DNA of 64,000 bases from Adhaeribacter radiodurans (GCF_014075995.1 NZ_CP055153.1:558001-622000), one strand, 5' to 3'. Shown: positions 36,965-48,333, numbered from the stretch's first letter. The notes: generated from the sequence alone by a model not told the origin. Program-made: numbers and translations.

Positions 36965-38446
36965 ATGCAACCTTTAGCTCTTTATAACACCCTTACCCGA
37001 AAAAAAGAAATATTTGAACCGCTGCACGCTCCCTTTGTAGGAATGTATGTGTGCGGCCCTACGGTATACGGCGAAGCGCATTTAGGCCATAGTCGGGCGG
37101 CTATTACTTTCGATGTGCTATTCCGGTATTTAACTCATATTGGCTACAAAGTACGTTATGTGCGCAATATCACCGATGTTGGTCATTTAGTAAACGATGC
37201 CGACGAAGGCGAAGATAAAATTGCCAAACAGGCTAAAGCCGCTCAATTAGAACCCATGGAAGTGGTGCAGCATTTTACCAGCCGCTACCACCAGGATATG
37301 CAGCAGCTAAATGTGCTTTCACCGAGTATTGAACCGCGCGCCTCTGGTCATATGATTGAGCAGATAGGTATGATTCAGGAAATCATAAACAATGGCTATG
37401 CTTACGAGGTAAATGGTTCGGTTTATTTTGATGTGCAAGCTTATAACCAGCAACACCACTACGGTAAATTATCGGGCCGAATTATCGATGATTTATTAGC
37501 AAACACCCGTGAGTTGGACGGGCAGCAGGAAAAGCGTTCGCCGCTCGATTTCGCTCTTTGGAAGAAAGCTTCGGAAGCGCATATTATGCGCTGGCCTTCG
37601 CCGTGGAGCGATGGTTTTCCGGGCTGGCACCTAGAATGCTCGGCAATGAGCCGCAAGTATTTAGGAGCACAGTTTGATATTCATGGTGGTGGTTTGGATT
37701 TAATGTTTCCGCACCACGAATGTGAGATTGCCCAAAGCCAGGCTAGTAACCATACCGATGCCGCTAAATACTGGGTCCATAATAACCTGATTACTATTAA
37801 TGGCCAGAAAATGGGTAAATCGTTGGGGAATTTTATTACGCTCCGCGAGTTGTTCTCCGGTCAGCATGAGTTACTGCAAACGGCTTATACTCCCATGACT
37901 ATCCGTTTTTTTGTGTTGCAGGCGCATTATCGCAGTACTTTAGATTTCTCGAACGAAGCCTTGCTGGCTGCCCGAAAAGGGTATTTAAAGTTAATGAACG
38001 GTTTAAAGGTTTTAGATAAAATTGATTATCCTTCTGAAGGCCAAGAAACGGGCGCTCAGGACAGCGACCTGCAAAAGCTACTCGACGATTGCTACCGCAG
38101 TTTAAATGATGACCTGAATACCGCTAAAGCTATTGCCTCTTTGTTTAATGTTTTAAAGAAAATAAACAGCATTTACATGGGGCAGGTGCCGGTAACTAGT
38201 TTAAGCATCAGTATGTTCCAAAATTTAAAAACTACTTACCGGGCCTTAGTAACCGATGTATTAGGTTTAACCGAAGAACAACCAGATAACTTGGACCAGA
38301 TGCTAGCCTTGCTCCTTAAGTTTTACAAAGAAGCCAAAGATGCCAAAGATTACGACAAAGTAGATGAAATTCGGGCCGAGTTTAAAAAATTAGGAATTGT
38401 GGTTAAAGACATGAAAACCGGCATTGACTGGGCTTATGAAGAATAA
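36965..38446 (+). CDS. cysS: Cysteinyl-tRNA synthetase
   Basis: 493 residues from the ATG at 36965. An in-frame TTG 48 bases upstream lies in repeat-like intergenic sequence and is rejected. This class I synthetase charges tRNA-Cys. The HIGH-type motif is HLGH (39-42) after [11 protein letters not shown], and the KMSKS loop is KMGKS (282-286). Zinc ligands include the Cys of MYVCGPT and CSAMS/HHECE. A TACCTTTG box at 36952-36959 fits the -7 consensus and implies a very short leader, though a proper -33 TTG is missing. Confidence 0.96.
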   Translation: MQPLALYNTLTRKKEIFEPLHAPFVGMYVCGPTVYGEAHLGHSRAAITFDVLFRYLTHIGYKVRYVRNITDVGHLVNDADEGEDKIAKQAKAAQLEPMEVVQHFTSRYHQDMQQLNVLSPSIEPRASGHMIEQIGMIQEIINNGYAYEVNGSVYFDVQAYNQQHHYGKLSGRIIDDLLANTRELDGQQEKRSPLDFALWKKASEAHIMRWPSPWSDGFPGWHLECSAMSRKYLGAQFDIHGGGLDLMFPHHECEIAQSQASNHTDAAKYWVHNNLITINGQKMGKSLGNFITLRELFSGQHELLQTAYTPMTIRFFVLQAHYRSTLDFSNEALLAARKGYLKLMNGLKVLDKIDYPSEGQETGAQDSDLQKLLDDCYRSLNDDLNTAKAIASLFNVLKKINSIYMGQVPVTSLSISMFQNLKTTYRALVTDVLGLTEEQPDNLDQMLALLLKFYKEAKDAKDYDKVDEIRAEFKKLGIVVKDMKTGIDWAYEE

Positions 38447-38486
38447 GCTTAAACCCTTTTTCTAAATTTTATCAGAAGAAAACATT

Positions 38487-38532
38487 AAAAGTAAAACCCC
38501 GGTAAATAGCAGTTTATCGGGGTTTTACTTTT
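38487..38532. terminator. Bidirectional intrinsic terminator between cysS and ldcA-like gene
   Basis: A 15-bp perfect stem AAAAGTAAAACCCCG/CGGGGTTTTACTTTT around a 16-base loop, T-rich on both strands, between convergent genes. Confidence 0.88.
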
Positions 38533-38579
38533 ACTTGTAGTTTACCAGGTGGTTGCCGTTGATTTTAGTGAAATTATAT

Positions 38580-39497
38580 TTAAAGGTTAACTTCCTCCGA
38601 TACGTACTCCAGCAAACTCCCATTTGCCTTTACTTTTAAATGAACTTGCTTCCCGCAAATTAAAGCTAGATTATTCGTTTCGTGACCAGTTGGGAAATCA
38701 AAGCAAATTGGATACGAATAGTTAGCCGTGTGTTCCTGAATAATTTCGTAAGCTGTTTTTCCAAATGGAACCGGATTGTCGCGCAAATCGGTCATGTGCC
38801 CCACAATTAAACCGGATAAGGTTGCTAATTTACCGCAACGCTTTAACTGTACCAACATCCGGTCGAGGTTATATAAATATTCGTCGATTTCTTCTACAAA
38901 CAAGATTTTGCCCGCATAATCCACATCAGAAGGTGTACCAATTATAGTGTTTAGCAAACTAATGTTGCCGCCAATTAGTTGGCCGGTAGCTTCGCCAGGT
39001 CGGTTAAAATTGTGCCCTGTAACCTGGTAGCTAATGGGTTCATCAAATAAAATCTGGCGTAGACTCTCGATGGCCGCTTCACTGCCTGCCCGCCCGAATA
39101 AAGAAGGCATTATGCCATGAATGCAAGCATAACCTAGCCCGGTTAAATGAAATAGCAATGCAGTAATATCGCTAAACCCTACTATCCATTTAGGAGATTG
39201 CGCAAATAAAGTAAAATCAATTTGATCCAGCAGGCGAGTGGTGCCGTAGCCACCCCGGGCAGAGATAATGGCTTTAATTTCTGGGTTATCCAGCATGGTT
39301 TGCAAATCAGAAACGCGTAACTCATCGTTACCGGCAAACTGATGGTAATCTCCGGCTATACTTTTGCCAATAACTACTTCTAAACCCCATGAAGTAAGTA
39401 TCTGAATAGCAGGTTGAATTTCGGATAAGGTAATTTTACGGGCTAAAGCACAAATCGCAATTTTATCGCCGACCCGTAGAGTAGGGGGAAAGATCAT
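38580..39497 (-). CDS. LD-carboxypeptidase (S66 family, muramoyltetrapeptide carboxypeptidase)
   Basis: A 305-residue cytosolic enzyme that trims the terminal D-Ala from murein tetrapeptides during cell-wall recycling. The Ser-Glu-His triad is visible: Ser in VGFSDITALL (about 109), Glu in ILFVEEIDEYLYNLDRML, and His in FDFPTGHETNN near the C-terminus. ARGGYGTTRLL is a further family mark. There is no signal peptide. It is monocistronic. Confidence 0.93.
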   Translation of the reverse strand: MIFPPTLRVGDKIAICALARKITLSEIQPAIQILTSWGLEVVIGKSIAGDYHQFAGNDELRVSDLQTMLDNPEIKAIISARGGYGTTRLLDQIDFTLFAQSPKWIVGFSDITALLFHLTGLGYACIHGIMPSLFGRAGSEAAIESLRQILFDEPISYQVTGHNFNRPGEATGQLIGGNISLLNTIIGTPSDVDYAGKILFVEEIDEYLYNLDRMLVQLKRCGKLATLSGLIVGHMTDLRDNPVPFGKTAYEIIQEHTANYSYPICFDFPTGHETNNLALICGKQVHLKVKANGSLLEYVSEEVNL

Positions 39498-39591
39498 GGG
39501 TAAAATATTCTATTTATTGAGAGGTATTGGCCACGTAAAAAGTCCTGAGTGGAGAAAGTTAATATTAAGTACAAATTACTTTAAAAGGAAA

Positions 39592-39632
39592 TAAAAAAGG
39601 CTGTGCCACTAAAACAGCACAACCTTCTTGTT
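39592..39632 (-). terminator. Intrinsic terminator after hom
   Basis: Stem AAGGTTGTGC/GCACAGCCTT (one mismatch) followed on the minus strand by a T-tract, 20 bp beyond the hom stop. It marks the end of the methionine gene set. Confidence 0.75.
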
Positions 39633-39647
39633 AAGAGTATATAATTT

Positions 39648-40901
39648 TTAAATTACTTCTATTTCTTCAATAGCTTTTTCCCGTACGTCTGCAGGTGTAG
39701 TATCTCTGGCCTGAAAGTTACCCGTACTTACTAAAAACGCATCCGATTCGCGGAGTAACTCAATGTTCTGCAATAAAGTGTCGAGCCGCACATAGCCGAT
39801 AATGTATTTAAAATCTTTCGCGATAAATTTCTCGGAAATATTTTCAAACTGCAGCGTTTTGAGTAAATCTTTGTTGGTGTAGCGCAGATAAACTTCTACC
39901 TCAATATTATTAGTAGAGTTTACTTCGATGTGCTGCAGGTGTTTTTTGTATTCGTATTTGTAGCCGTAGGTTAAAGCCGATATATCCGATAAAACGGCTG
40001 AACCAGTAGGATACCCACCAGCTCCCTTACCCGAAAAGAATTGCTTTTCGGAGAAAGCAGCCTCTACAATCACGCCATTATATTCGTTGTCAACGTTGTA
40101 AAGGGGATGTTTGCGGGTAATAAACTGGGGCATTACAAATAAAGTAACGGTAGCTTCGTCTACTTTACTTACGTGCGGCACCAATTTGATTTTATAGTCT
40201 TTCTCGCGGGCATATTGAATATCGTACTTCGATAAATTTTGAATGCCGATATTAAAAACAGTATCCGGGTTCAGGAATAAGCCAAAAGCATGCGCCGCGA
40301 TAATAGTTAATTTATATTTAGGGTCAAATCCACCTACGTCTAGGGTGGGGTCGGTTTCGGCAAAGCCTAAATCCTGGGCTTGTTTAAGGGCTATGTCGTA
40401 ATCTAAATTCTCGTTAAAAATTTTTGATAGAATATAGTTCGAAGAACCATTAAAAATACCACTTACGGCATACAGTAACTCATTATCGTAGTACTCTTCC
40501 AGTGTCCGGATAATCGGAATAGAACCGCAACATGAGGCTTCGTACAACAACGATACCTGGTGCTCGTGCTGCAATTGAACCAACTCTTCTAAGTGCTGAG
40601 CCACCATTTTTTTATTGGCAGTTACCACGTTTTTACCTTTTTTTAAGGCAGTAGCTACAATCTCAAAGGCTTCGTCGGCATTATCAATCAATTCAACAAT
40701 CAGGTCAATTTCCGGATTGTCTAAAATATCATCTTTTTCGAACGTAAAGTAGGAAGTAGGTAACTTACGCTTTTTAGTGCGGTCTTTTACACATATTTTC
40801 TCAATGCTGGCTTTAATACCGCGGCTGTTTTCCAATACATCATATAACCCCTGTCCTACGCAGCCAAACCCAAACAAACCTATTTTCTGAATCTTAGTCA
40901 T
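39648..40901 (-). CDS. hom: Homoserine dehydrogenase
   Basis: 417 residues. It reduces aspartate semialdehyde to homoserine, the branch point for methionine and threonine. An N-terminal NAD(P) fold (IQKIGLFGFGCVGQGLYDVL) is followed by KNVVTANKKMVA, YEASCCGSIPIIRTL, FNGSSNYILSKI and FAETDPTLDVGGFDPKYKL (catalytic Asp/Lys). The C-terminal 100 residues are a divergent regulatory-type domain. It lies 103 bp downstream of metX and follows metY-metX in pathway logic, making homoserine for the acetyltransferase. Confidence 0.95.
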   Translation of the reverse strand: MTKIQKIGLFGFGCVGQGLYDVLENSRGIKASIEKICVKDRTKKRKLPTSYFTFEKDDILDNPEIDLIVELIDNADEAFEIVATALKKGKNVVTANKKMVAQHLEELVQLQHEHQVSLLYEASCCGSIPIIRTLEEYYDNELLYAVSGIFNGSSNYILSKIFNENLDYDIALKQAQDLGFAETDPTLDVGGFDPKYKLTIIAAHAFGLFLNPDTVFNIGIQNLSKYDIQYAREKDYKIKLVPHVSKVDEATVTLFVMPQFITRKHPLYNVDNEYNGVIVEAAFSEKQFFSGKGAGGYPTGSAVLSDISALTYGYKYEYKKHLQHIEVNSTNNIEVEVYLRYTNKDLLKTLQFENISEKFIAKDFKYIIGYVRLDTLLQNIELLRESDAFLVSTGNFQARDTTPADVREKAIEEIEVI

Positions 40902-40971
40902 AAGTAATAAATAACACGTTTTTGGCTGAAGTTTTCACAGCCGGTATAACGTTGTGGTACTAATTAGAATG

Positions 40972-41000
40972 CAAAATTAATGGAAACCAATATCTTGCAA
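40972..41000 (-). promoter_or_regulatory. Candidate hom promoter
   Basis: Minus strand: TTG at 41000-40998, an 18-base spacer and TAATTTTG (40979-40972). The spacer is slightly short. It lies between metX and hom and suggests hom can be transcribed on its own as well. Confidence 0.4.
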
Positions 41001-41004
41001 AAAT

Positions 41005-42033
41005 TTATTTCGCTACTGGTACGGCCAGAAACGTCTCAATAAGCTGCGTTAATTTTTCGGTTTCAATTAAAAATCCATCGTGCCCGTAAAAAGAATCAAT
41101 TTCCTGATAGATTGCTCCCGGGATATGTTGAGCCAGATACCGCTGCTCTGATGTTGGGAACAAGATATCGGAACTTATTCCTATTACTAAAGTTTTGGCT
41201 TTTACCTGTTGTAAAGCACTTTCTACGCTGCCGCGATGCCGCCCTACATTGTGCGAATCCATGGTTTTACTGAGCGAGATGTAAGAATACGCATCAAAAC
41301 GATTAACTAATTTTTCGCCCTGGTAATTTTGGTAGGAACTGGCGTTAAAATTATCGGTTCTATTTAAATCTGTTTCGCGTTGCGTTTTAGAGTACGTATC
41401 GTAAGTACGATAACTGAGTAAAGCAATGGCCCGGGCAGCTTTTAAACCTTTTCGGCCTCCATCCGGCACGTTCAAATGATAGGTATGATCGGCGCGAATG
41501 GCCATGCGTTGGGCTTCGTTAAAGGCAATGCCCCACGGCGAATGAAACGCGTTGGTAGCTACTATTAGTAAATGCTGAACAATTCCGGGTTGCAGAATTG
41601 CCCATTCCAAGGCTTGTTGCCCCCCCAGAGAACCACCAATTAAAATATTAATTTTAGAAATGCCCAGATGTTGCCGTAAAATTTCGTGAGCGGCCACCAT
41701 GTCGCGAATAGAAATATCTGGGAAGGACTGAAAATAAGCCTCACCCGATTCAGGGTTTTCAGAAAGTGGACCGGTGGTACCGTAGCAGGAACCTAAGATG
41801 TTCGCGCAAATAATAAAATGTTCTTCCGGATTAAATAAAAAATTGGTTCCGAATAAGCCTTTCCACCAATCAAACACATCCGCATTGGCCGTAAGCGCAT
41901 GACATACCCAAATAACATTATTTCTTTCGGCATTTAGCGTACCGTAAGTATGATAAGTAATCTGAAGCTGAGGTAACGTTTTCCCACATTCGAGTAAAAA
42001 AGGCTGTGGGCAATGTAAAATTTCCTGACTCAT
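41005..42033 (-). CDS. metX: Homoserine O-acetyltransferase
   Basis: 342 residues from the ATG at 42033; an in-frame start 72 bases further upstream would read through the promoter region and is rejected. It acetylates homoserine with acetyl-CoA, the first step from homoserine to methionine. This is an alpha/beta hydrolase fold with the elbow GGSLGGQQALEW (Ser135) and a C-terminal YGHDGFLIE (His). NVIWVCHALTANADVFDWW is typical of the MetX family. It sits between metY and hom. Confidence 0.95.
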   Translation of the reverse strand: MSQEILHCPQPFLLECGKTLPQLQITYHTYGTLNAERNNVIWVCHALTANADVFDWWKGLFGTNFLFNPEEHFIICANILGSCYGTTGPLSENPESGEAYFQSFPDISIRDMVAAHEILRQHLGISKINILIGGSLGGQQALEWAILQPGIVQHLLIVATNAFHSPWGIAFNEAQRMAIRADHTYHLNVPDGGRKGLKAARAIALLSYRTYDTYSKTQRETDLNRTDNFNASSYQNYQGEKLVNRFDAYSYISLSKTMDSHNVGRHRGSVESALQQVKAKTLVIGISSDILFPTSEQRYLAQHIPGAIYQEIDSFYGHDGFLIETEKLTQLIETFLAVPVAK

Positions 42034-42050
42034 GCGTTGTGTTATTTCCG

Positions 42051-42080
42051 CAAAGATACAAAAACCAAATTTACAGTCAG
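42051..42080 (-). promoter_or_regulatory. Candidate metX promoter
   Basis: Minus strand: TATCTTTG at 42058-42051 (full match to TAnnTTTG), with CTG at 42080-42078 in the -33 position after a 19-base spacer. The predicted leader is only about 14 nt. Confidence 0.5.
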
Positions 42081-42107
42081 GAAATTCCACTCCTGCGCCG
42101 CCCACCC

Positions 42108-42310
42108 GTTGTTATGGCAACAGCAGAAATTGCTGCAACAACAAAACAGAGGTAATTTTGAGTCTTTATATTTTTTCACTGTTAATTCTTAAAAATAGAT
42201 AGATAAACTATAGCGGATTAATTTCTATTACCAACTTACACTTCCTATAATCCTGCCGGGTAAAGATTTTTTAGCCGGCTATTGCCTGGTTAAAGAAAAT
42301 AGCCGGCTAA
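42108..42310. repeat. Two inverted repeats between metX and metY
   Basis: The first, 42108-42143, pairs GTTGTT with AACAAC and internally CAGCA with TGCTG. The second, 42271-42310, is TTAGCCGGCTATT/AATAGCCGGCTAA around a 13-base loop, a few bases after the metY stop. The second lacks a T-tract on either strand, so it may protect the metY mRNA 3' end or act as a weak terminator. Confidence 0.6.
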
Positions 42311-42315
42311 GTTAA

Positions 42316-43749
<1,434 letters not shown>

Positions 43750-43938
43750 TTAGTATTCGCGGTACTTCCCGGATTAAAAAACGAATTATAAAAAAGTAAA
43801 AATGCGGGAAACGAAAATAGCTTAACAGCTACAACAACCAAAAGTTACAGGCCATATAGAACGTAAAAAACTTGGCAGAACAGCAGAAGGCTGCACAATA
43901 GTAGACCCAGAAAGGTATTTAGTGTATTTCATATAAAA

Positions 43939-44048
43939 TTAATTTATATTTCCCCTACATCGGGATAGGAATTGGCACCTTTCAACAAAGGCTGATGGTT
44001 GCCAGAGGGTCAGGGAGCCTATTCTCTCGCCTCTTCTTTATAAATCAA
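43939..44048 (-). ncRNA. SAM riboswitch (S-box superfamily) upstream of metY
   Basis: Reading the minus strand from 44048: P1 left arm TTGATTTATA, a purine-rich GAGGCGAGAG turn, GGCTCCCTGACCCTCTGGC and AACC, then the hallmark AAAGGTGCCAATTCC, a CCCGATGTAGGGG hairpin, and the P1 right arm TATAAATTAA (43948-43939). P1 pairs over 10 bp with one G-U. These are the conserved core features of SAM-I/SAM-I-IV aptamers, which switch off methionine genes when S-adenosylmethionine is high. Which subtype it is cannot be settled by eye. About 240 nt lie between it and the metY ATG, and no clear terminator stem is seen there. Confidence 0.9.
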
Positions 44049-44076
44049 TTCTGTTTGGTAACAGGGTTTGATGTTG

Positions 44077-44108
44077 CAAATTAAGTATAGGTTTGGAGAT
44101 ATTTCCAA
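44077..44108 (-). promoter_or_regulatory. Candidate promoter of the metY leader
   Basis: Minus strand: TTG at 44108-44106, a 21-base spacer and TTAATTTG (44084-44077), 7 of 8 matches. Transcription from here would begin about 25 nt before the riboswitch P1 stem. Confidence 0.5.
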
Positions 44109-44189
44109 ATTTACCGGAGTATTTTTGCAACTAACAGGCAGTCACAGGAATTGAGTTTGGTACTTTATTCAGACCGAACATTTAAAAAA

Positions 44190-45428
44190 TTAAATTAGTA
44201 AACCCGCCAAGGTAGCTGAAAGATAAGAGGCCAAGGTACCGCAGATAAGGGCTTTAAATCCTAGTTTTGCTAAATCGGCCCGGCGCGAAGGAGCCAATTC
44301 GCCAATACCGCCCACCTGAATAGCAATAGATGAAAAATTAGCAAATCCGCAAAGGGCAAAACTGGTAATAAGAAGAGTTTTAGGATGCAGGGTTTCTTTA
44401 ATTTTTACTAAATCCAGGTAAGCTACAAATTCGTTTACCACCATTTTAGTACCCATTAATGCTCCGGCCGTTTCCACATCTTTGCCTGGTACACCCATGG
44501 CCCAGGCAAATACGGCAAAGAGTTTCCCCAATAATAAATTTAAACTAAGAGCAGGTACCTGAATAAGCGGACCCAGTTTGCCGAGTAAAACATCAATTAA
44601 GGCTATTAAGGCAATAAACCCGATTAGCATGGCGGTTACATTTAAGCCTACTTTTAAACCATCCGAAGCCCCAGCGGCAATAGCATCTATAATGTTGGTG
44701 TGTGTTTTTTTTACTTCGAGCTTTACAATGCCTTTCGTCTCGGATTGTTCGGTTTCGGGGTAAACAATTTTAGCTATTACCAAAGCTCCCGGGGCAGCCA
44801 TTAAACTAGCCGCCAGTAAATAAGGCGCAGGTACACCAAAAGAAATATAAGTAGCCATAACTCCACCCGCAATACAAGCAAACGAGCCCGCCATTGAGGC
44901 CATTAGCTCCGAATTGGTCATACCTTTAAGGTAAGGTTTAATCATAATCTGTGCTTCTACCTGGCCCACAAAAGCACTTGCCACGTTCGATACCGCTTCG
45001 GCACCGCTAACGCCCATGGCCCAATGCACGGCCTTGGCCATAGCAGATACTATTATCTGCATCAAACCAATATGGTAGGCAATATTTACCAGAACCGCCA
45101 CAAAAATGATAGTTGGAATAACATTAAAGAAAAATATATGACCGTTGCCTATCCCAAAAGCTTTTTCGAGTACCTCTTTGTTTACTAATGCGCCAAACAC
45201 AAATTCTGAACCTTTCTGCGCAAGGCTCAATAATCTCTCGATGCTGTGACCTACGTAGCCAAAAATAGCTTTGCCAGTATCGGTTTTTAAAATAAAAATG
45301 GCTAGCCCAAATTGCAGTAATAAACCAACTCCTACCAACCGGTAATTAATGGCCTTGCGGTTATTGGATAGTAGGAACGCTAAACCTAAAATAAGTACTA
45401 TCCCAATCAACCCCGTAAATCGCTCCAT
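44190..45428 (-). CDS. Concentrative nucleoside transporter (NupC/CNT family)
   Basis: 412 residues with about eight to ten membrane helices. It imports nucleosides using an ion gradient. The family signature is seen in VGQVEAQIMIKPYLKGMT and SMAGSFACIAGGVMATYI, with the C-terminal GTKMVVNEFVAYLDL and SFALCGFANFSSIAIQVGG. Length and order match NupC. Salvage partners in the window are tdk and ndk. It stands alone. Confidence 0.94.
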   Translation of the reverse strand: MERFTGLIGIVLILGLAFLLSNNRKAINYRLVGVGLLLQFGLAIFILKTDTGKAIFGYVGHSIERLLSLAQKGSEFVFGALVNKEVLEKAFGIGNGHIFFFNVIPTIIFVAVLVNIAYHIGLMQIIVSAMAKAVHWAMGVSGAEAVSNVASAFVGQVEAQIMIKPYLKGMTNSELMASMAGSFACIAGGVMATYISFGVPAPYLLAASLMAAPGALVIAKIVYPETEQSETKGIVKLEVKKTHTNIIDAIAAGASDGLKVGLNVTAMLIGFIALIALIDVLLGKLGPLIQVPALSLNLLLGKLFAVFAWAMGVPGKDVETAGALMGTKMVVNEFVAYLDLVKIKETLHPKTLLITSFALCGFANFSSIAIQVGGIGELAPSRRADLAKLGFKALICGTLASYLSATLAGLLI

Positions 45429-45620
45429 AAAAAAGTAAAGGTGTAAATCATATGGTGTTAGAATAAGATAATTGTGTTTTTCACCTGGCAGGTTGTTCTA
45501 CGCGGAACAGAATTGTTTGGGTGATTTGAACAGGTAAAGTTAAGTTAATTTTAAATGTGAGTTTTTAAGTTTTGCTAAGTTAATTTGAAAATTCTTAAAC
45601 TTACTTTGATTAAACGCATA

Positions 45621-45662
45621 AAAAAGAAAGGGCTTCGGTTAAATAACCGAAGCCCTTAAAAA
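45621..45662. terminator. Intrinsic terminator after superoxide dismutase
   Basis: A perfect 13-bp stem AAGGGCTTCGGTT/AACCGAAGCCCTT with an AAAT loop; the minus strand continues into TTTCTTTTTT. It lies 15 bp beyond the sod stop. Confidence 0.88.
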
Positions 45663-45676
45663 TATAAAAAAGTTAA

Positions 45677-46288
45677 TTAGCTAGCTTGTGAGAACCGGCG
45701 GTTTACTTCGTCCCAATTAATCAGGTTAAAGAAAGCAGTAATATACTCAGGCCGACGATTTTGGTATTTTAAATAGTAAGCGTGTTCCCAAACGTCTAAA
45801 CCTAATAAAGGAAAACCGCCGCAATTTTTTTCGACATCCATAAGTGGGTTATCTTGGTTGGCGGTAGAGCAAATTTGTAAGTTGCCACCTTCCATTTGGC
45901 ACAGCCAAGCCCAACCCGAACCAAATCGGGTAGTAGCCGCTTTCGTAAATTCGTCTTTAAATTTTTCGTAGGAGCCAAAAGAACTGGTAATTGCATCGGC
46001 AATTGGCCCGGTGGGCTCGCCGCCGGCATTAGGAGCCAGAATGGTCCAGAACAAATTATGGTTGTAGTAACCACCACCATTATTGCGCACTGCCGCTGGA
46101 GCATTACCAATATTTTGCAGGATTTCTTCAATGGATTTTCCTTCCAAATCGGTACCCTGAATGGCATTGTTTAAGTTGGTAGTATACGCCTGGTGATGCT
46201 TAGTATGATGAATTTCCATGGTTTGCCGGTCGATATGTGGTTCCAGGGCATCGTAAGCATAAGGTAATTGAGGGAGTTCGAAAGCCAT
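45677..46288 (-). CDS. Superoxide dismutase, Fe/Mn family
   Basis: 203 residues, cytoplasmic (no signal). It dismutates superoxide. Metal ligands: His27 in MEIHHTKHH, His in [11 protein letters not shown], and Asp plus His in [20 protein letters not shown]. Fe versus Mn cannot be decided from these motifs alone. A consensus promoter lies directly upstream and a terminator follows, so it is a one-gene unit. Confidence 0.96.
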   Translation of the reverse strand: MAFELPQLPYAYDALEPHIDRQTMEIHHTKHHQAYTTNLNNAIQGTDLEGKSIEEILQNIGNAPAAVRNNGGGYYNHNLFWTILAPNAGGEPTGPIADAITSSFGSYEKFKDEFTKAATTRFGSGWAWLCQMEGGNLQICSTANQDNPLMDVEKNCGGFPLLGLDVWEHAYYLKYQNRRPEYITAFFNLINWDEVNRRFSQAS

Positions 46289-46345
46289 AGTTTTATAGTT
46301 TTAAAGGTTAGATATTCAAGTATGTATAATACCAGCAAAAGCAGC

Positions 46346-46375
46346 CAAAGATAGCCGCTAATTTCGTTTATTCAA
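46346..46375 (-). promoter_or_regulatory. Promoter of superoxide dismutase
   Basis: Minus strand: TTG at 46375-46373, a 19-base spacer and TATCTTTG (46353-46346), a full consensus match. The -33 part lies inside the 3' end of tadA. Predicted leader about 50 nt. Confidence 0.7.
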
Positions 46376-46804
46376 AAAAAACTCCCGGAGCAGTTCCGAG
46401 CATTCGTGCGCCAGAATACCGCTTTCCATTTCCGTTTTCGGGTGCAATAAAGTACTCCCAAAACGCCGGAAGCCTCGCTTCGGATCAGCTGTAGCATATA
46501 CCAATCGTTTTAATTGCGCCCAATAGCTTGCTCCCGCGCACATAACACAAGGTTCTACGGTTACGTACAGGGTGCATTCGTGCAAGTATTTATTACCTAA
46601 GTAATTTTCTGCCGCTGTAATAGCCAGTATCTCGGCATGGGCGGTTACATCGTTTAACTTTTCGGTTTGATTGTAGGCCCGGGCAATTATTTTGTTTTGG
46701 CTAACCACTACTGCGCCAATAGGAAGCTCGCCTTCTTCTAAAGCGTACAATGCTTGTTTGTACGCCTCTTTCATAAAATGTTCGTCGCTGAGTACTGAAA
46801 GCAC
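46358..46804 (-). CDS. tadA: tRNA-specific adenosine deaminase
   Basis: A 148-residue zinc deaminase that converts A34 of tRNA-Arg(ACG) to inosine. The HAEI motif (His zinc ligand, Glu catalytic) is in VTAHAEILAITAA, and the PCxxC site is EPCVMCAGASYWAQL. The start is a GTG, chosen because the DEHFMKEAYKQA helix is conserved in length; an ATG ten codons later is the alternative. The gene is convergent with nothing and shares its 3' end with the sod promoter. Confidence 0.93.
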   Translation of the reverse strand: MLSVLSDEHFMKEAYKQALYALEEGELPIGAVVVSQNKIIARAYNQTEKLNDVTAHAEILAITAAENYLGNKYLHECTLYVTVEPCVMCAGASYWAQLKRLVYATADPKRGFRRFGSTLLHPKTEMESGILAHECSELLREFFLNKRN

Positions 46805-46880
46805 GTGGGTTATAATTAATAAAATAAAATATGAAGTCAGATAACTTTAACTGCCTTTAGCCCGATTTGTTCTGTTATTT

Positions 46881-47432
46881 TTAGCTAATTTTAATGGAAC
46901 GCATTATTTTATTAGCGGTAGCTTGCCATTCGGGTTTTAAATTTGCCGGACAATTAAAAGTAAAAATCAGCAGCTTATCGTTTTCAATTGCGTATTGAAC
47001 AATCGTGTATTTCTGGATAGGAGCTAATTTATTTTTTTTCTTGTCATCATCCTTTACTGACGATACAAACTCAAAAACCAAAAATTCATGGCCATTAAGA
47101 GTAGTTACTTCCTCCCGGATAAATTGTACCTCCGAATACATACTTAAAATGGCGGGTTTATAAAACTTTTGAAGCAACGGTATGTCTTTCTTCGCGAAAG
47201 TAGAAGGTTTTTCTGTAACCACTAAATCAACTAAGCCGTTGGCTCCGGTATAAGCTGCAATAGGTTTCCGTTGCGCCGGATACCTCGATGCAATCAATTC
47301 GTCTGGCATAACCCCAAAATCAGCGGGCAAAGAGGTAGTAATATTTTTAGTAATCTTAATTGGTTTTAACCTGCCAGGCCCAAAGCTGCTTAGCCCAAAA
47401 ACTAATGTTAAAGAAAGAAAGAGATATTTCAT
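46881..47432 (-). CDS. Secreted protein of unknown function
   Basis: 183 residues from the ATG at 47432, which begins the signal peptide (KYLFLSLTLVFGLSSFG). The mature domain (LPADFGVMPDELIASRYP, NGHEFLVFEFVSS, LIFTFNCPANLKPEW) has an alpha/beta pattern resembling small PsbP/DUF1795-like folds in layout, a weak impression only. It lies 76 bp upstream of tadA on the same strand. Confidence 0.65.
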   Translation of the reverse strand: MKYLFLSLTLVFGLSSFGPGRLKPIKITKNITTSLPADFGVMPDELIASRYPAQRKPIAAYTGANGLVDLVVTEKPSTFAKKDIPLLQKFYKPAILSMYSEVQFIREEVTTLNGHEFLVFEFVSSVKDDDKKKNKLAPIQKYTIVQYAIENDKLLIFTFNCPANLKPEWQATANKIMRSIKIS

Positions 47433-47985
47433 AAATGTTTGCAAAATAAAAAGGCAAAATAAGTTCTGGTTAATTGCCAACTATTTTTACTAAATACTTC
47501 AACGAAGGTAGTTTAAAGTATAGAAATGGATTGAAAATTCTTGGTTAATTATTATTGTTATTTTAATAGACCAACTACTTATAACAAAAAGATTGTAAGG
47601 TTAGTTGCTTCAAAAATTGGGGTTGTTATACCATTGGGACTACTTTTTGCCAGGTAACCTTTCTTTATTTTTTAGCTAAGGTGTCAGGAGATAAGCTTAA
47701 TAAGTACGTATTTATTCTGTTTTTTTAACCTAAACAGCTTAAATACTTAATTCTTACTTGTAATCAGACTAAATTATTAGAGAATTGTTAAATTTATCTA
47801 GTTCTATTTAAATTCAAATGTTACCTTTGGCTTCTTGGGTAAACGAGTTAAACTTTTTTTCTTAAGAACAGTATTTAGGAATTGTGTAGAAGAAAAAAGT
47901 AAATAAATTTTTCGGACGTGCAACTAAGTATGCATGGGGAGGGTCTTGACGTTGATATCTTAAGTTTTATTTGCGGTTGTTTGCT
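47433..47985. other. AT-rich intergenic stretch without a supported gene
   Basis: 553 bp between divergent genes. Poly-T and poly-A rich, with no convincing open frame, RNA or repeat. Divergent promoters must lie here, but no pair of boxes at the right spacing was found. Confidence 0.4.
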
Positions 47986-48192
47986 ATGAAAAAATTGAGT
48001 GCCAAACGAAGAAAAGAACTTTATAGTTTAAGCTCTTTGTTGTTTCATATTATTGCTTTTATAAGTCTGCTATTTATTTTAAACTACAACTCCGAAGAAA
48101 AGAAAGTAGCTAAGAAAGCGAATATCTATGCTTCCTCTCCGGAGTACGAACAATACAAAGCCGCTTCTGGCAGAATCGCTACTTTAAAATAA
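47986..48192 (+). CDS. Small single-helix membrane protein
   Basis: 68 residues from the ATG at 47986 (an in-frame TTG at 47971 is less likely). A basic N-terminus (KKLSAKRRKELYS) is followed by one membrane helix (LLFHIIAFISLLFILNY) and a charged tail with SSPEYEQYKAASGRI. A positive-inside topology would put the N-terminus in the cytoplasm. No family recognised. Long gene-free regions on both sides make it a lone gene. Confidence 0.5.
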   Translation: MKKLSAKRRKELYSLSSLLFHIIAFISLLFILNYNSEEKKVAKKANIYASSPEYEQYKAASGRIATLK

Positions 48193-48333
48193 CAGTAAGT
48201 GCCAATCGGCCTATTTCGTATATCTCCTGAATAAAACTTTTTAGGATCTTTGTTCCTGCATTAAAGTAAATTCAGGTTTATACGCGTATTCTAGCTGTGT
48301 TTTAGCCAAGCAAACTCTCTTTCTTTTACATAT

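Noticed and set aside
42271-42310. Inverted repeat as the metY terminator
   Set aside because: The stem is strong, but neither strand continues into a T-tract. It is listed as an inverted repeat only.
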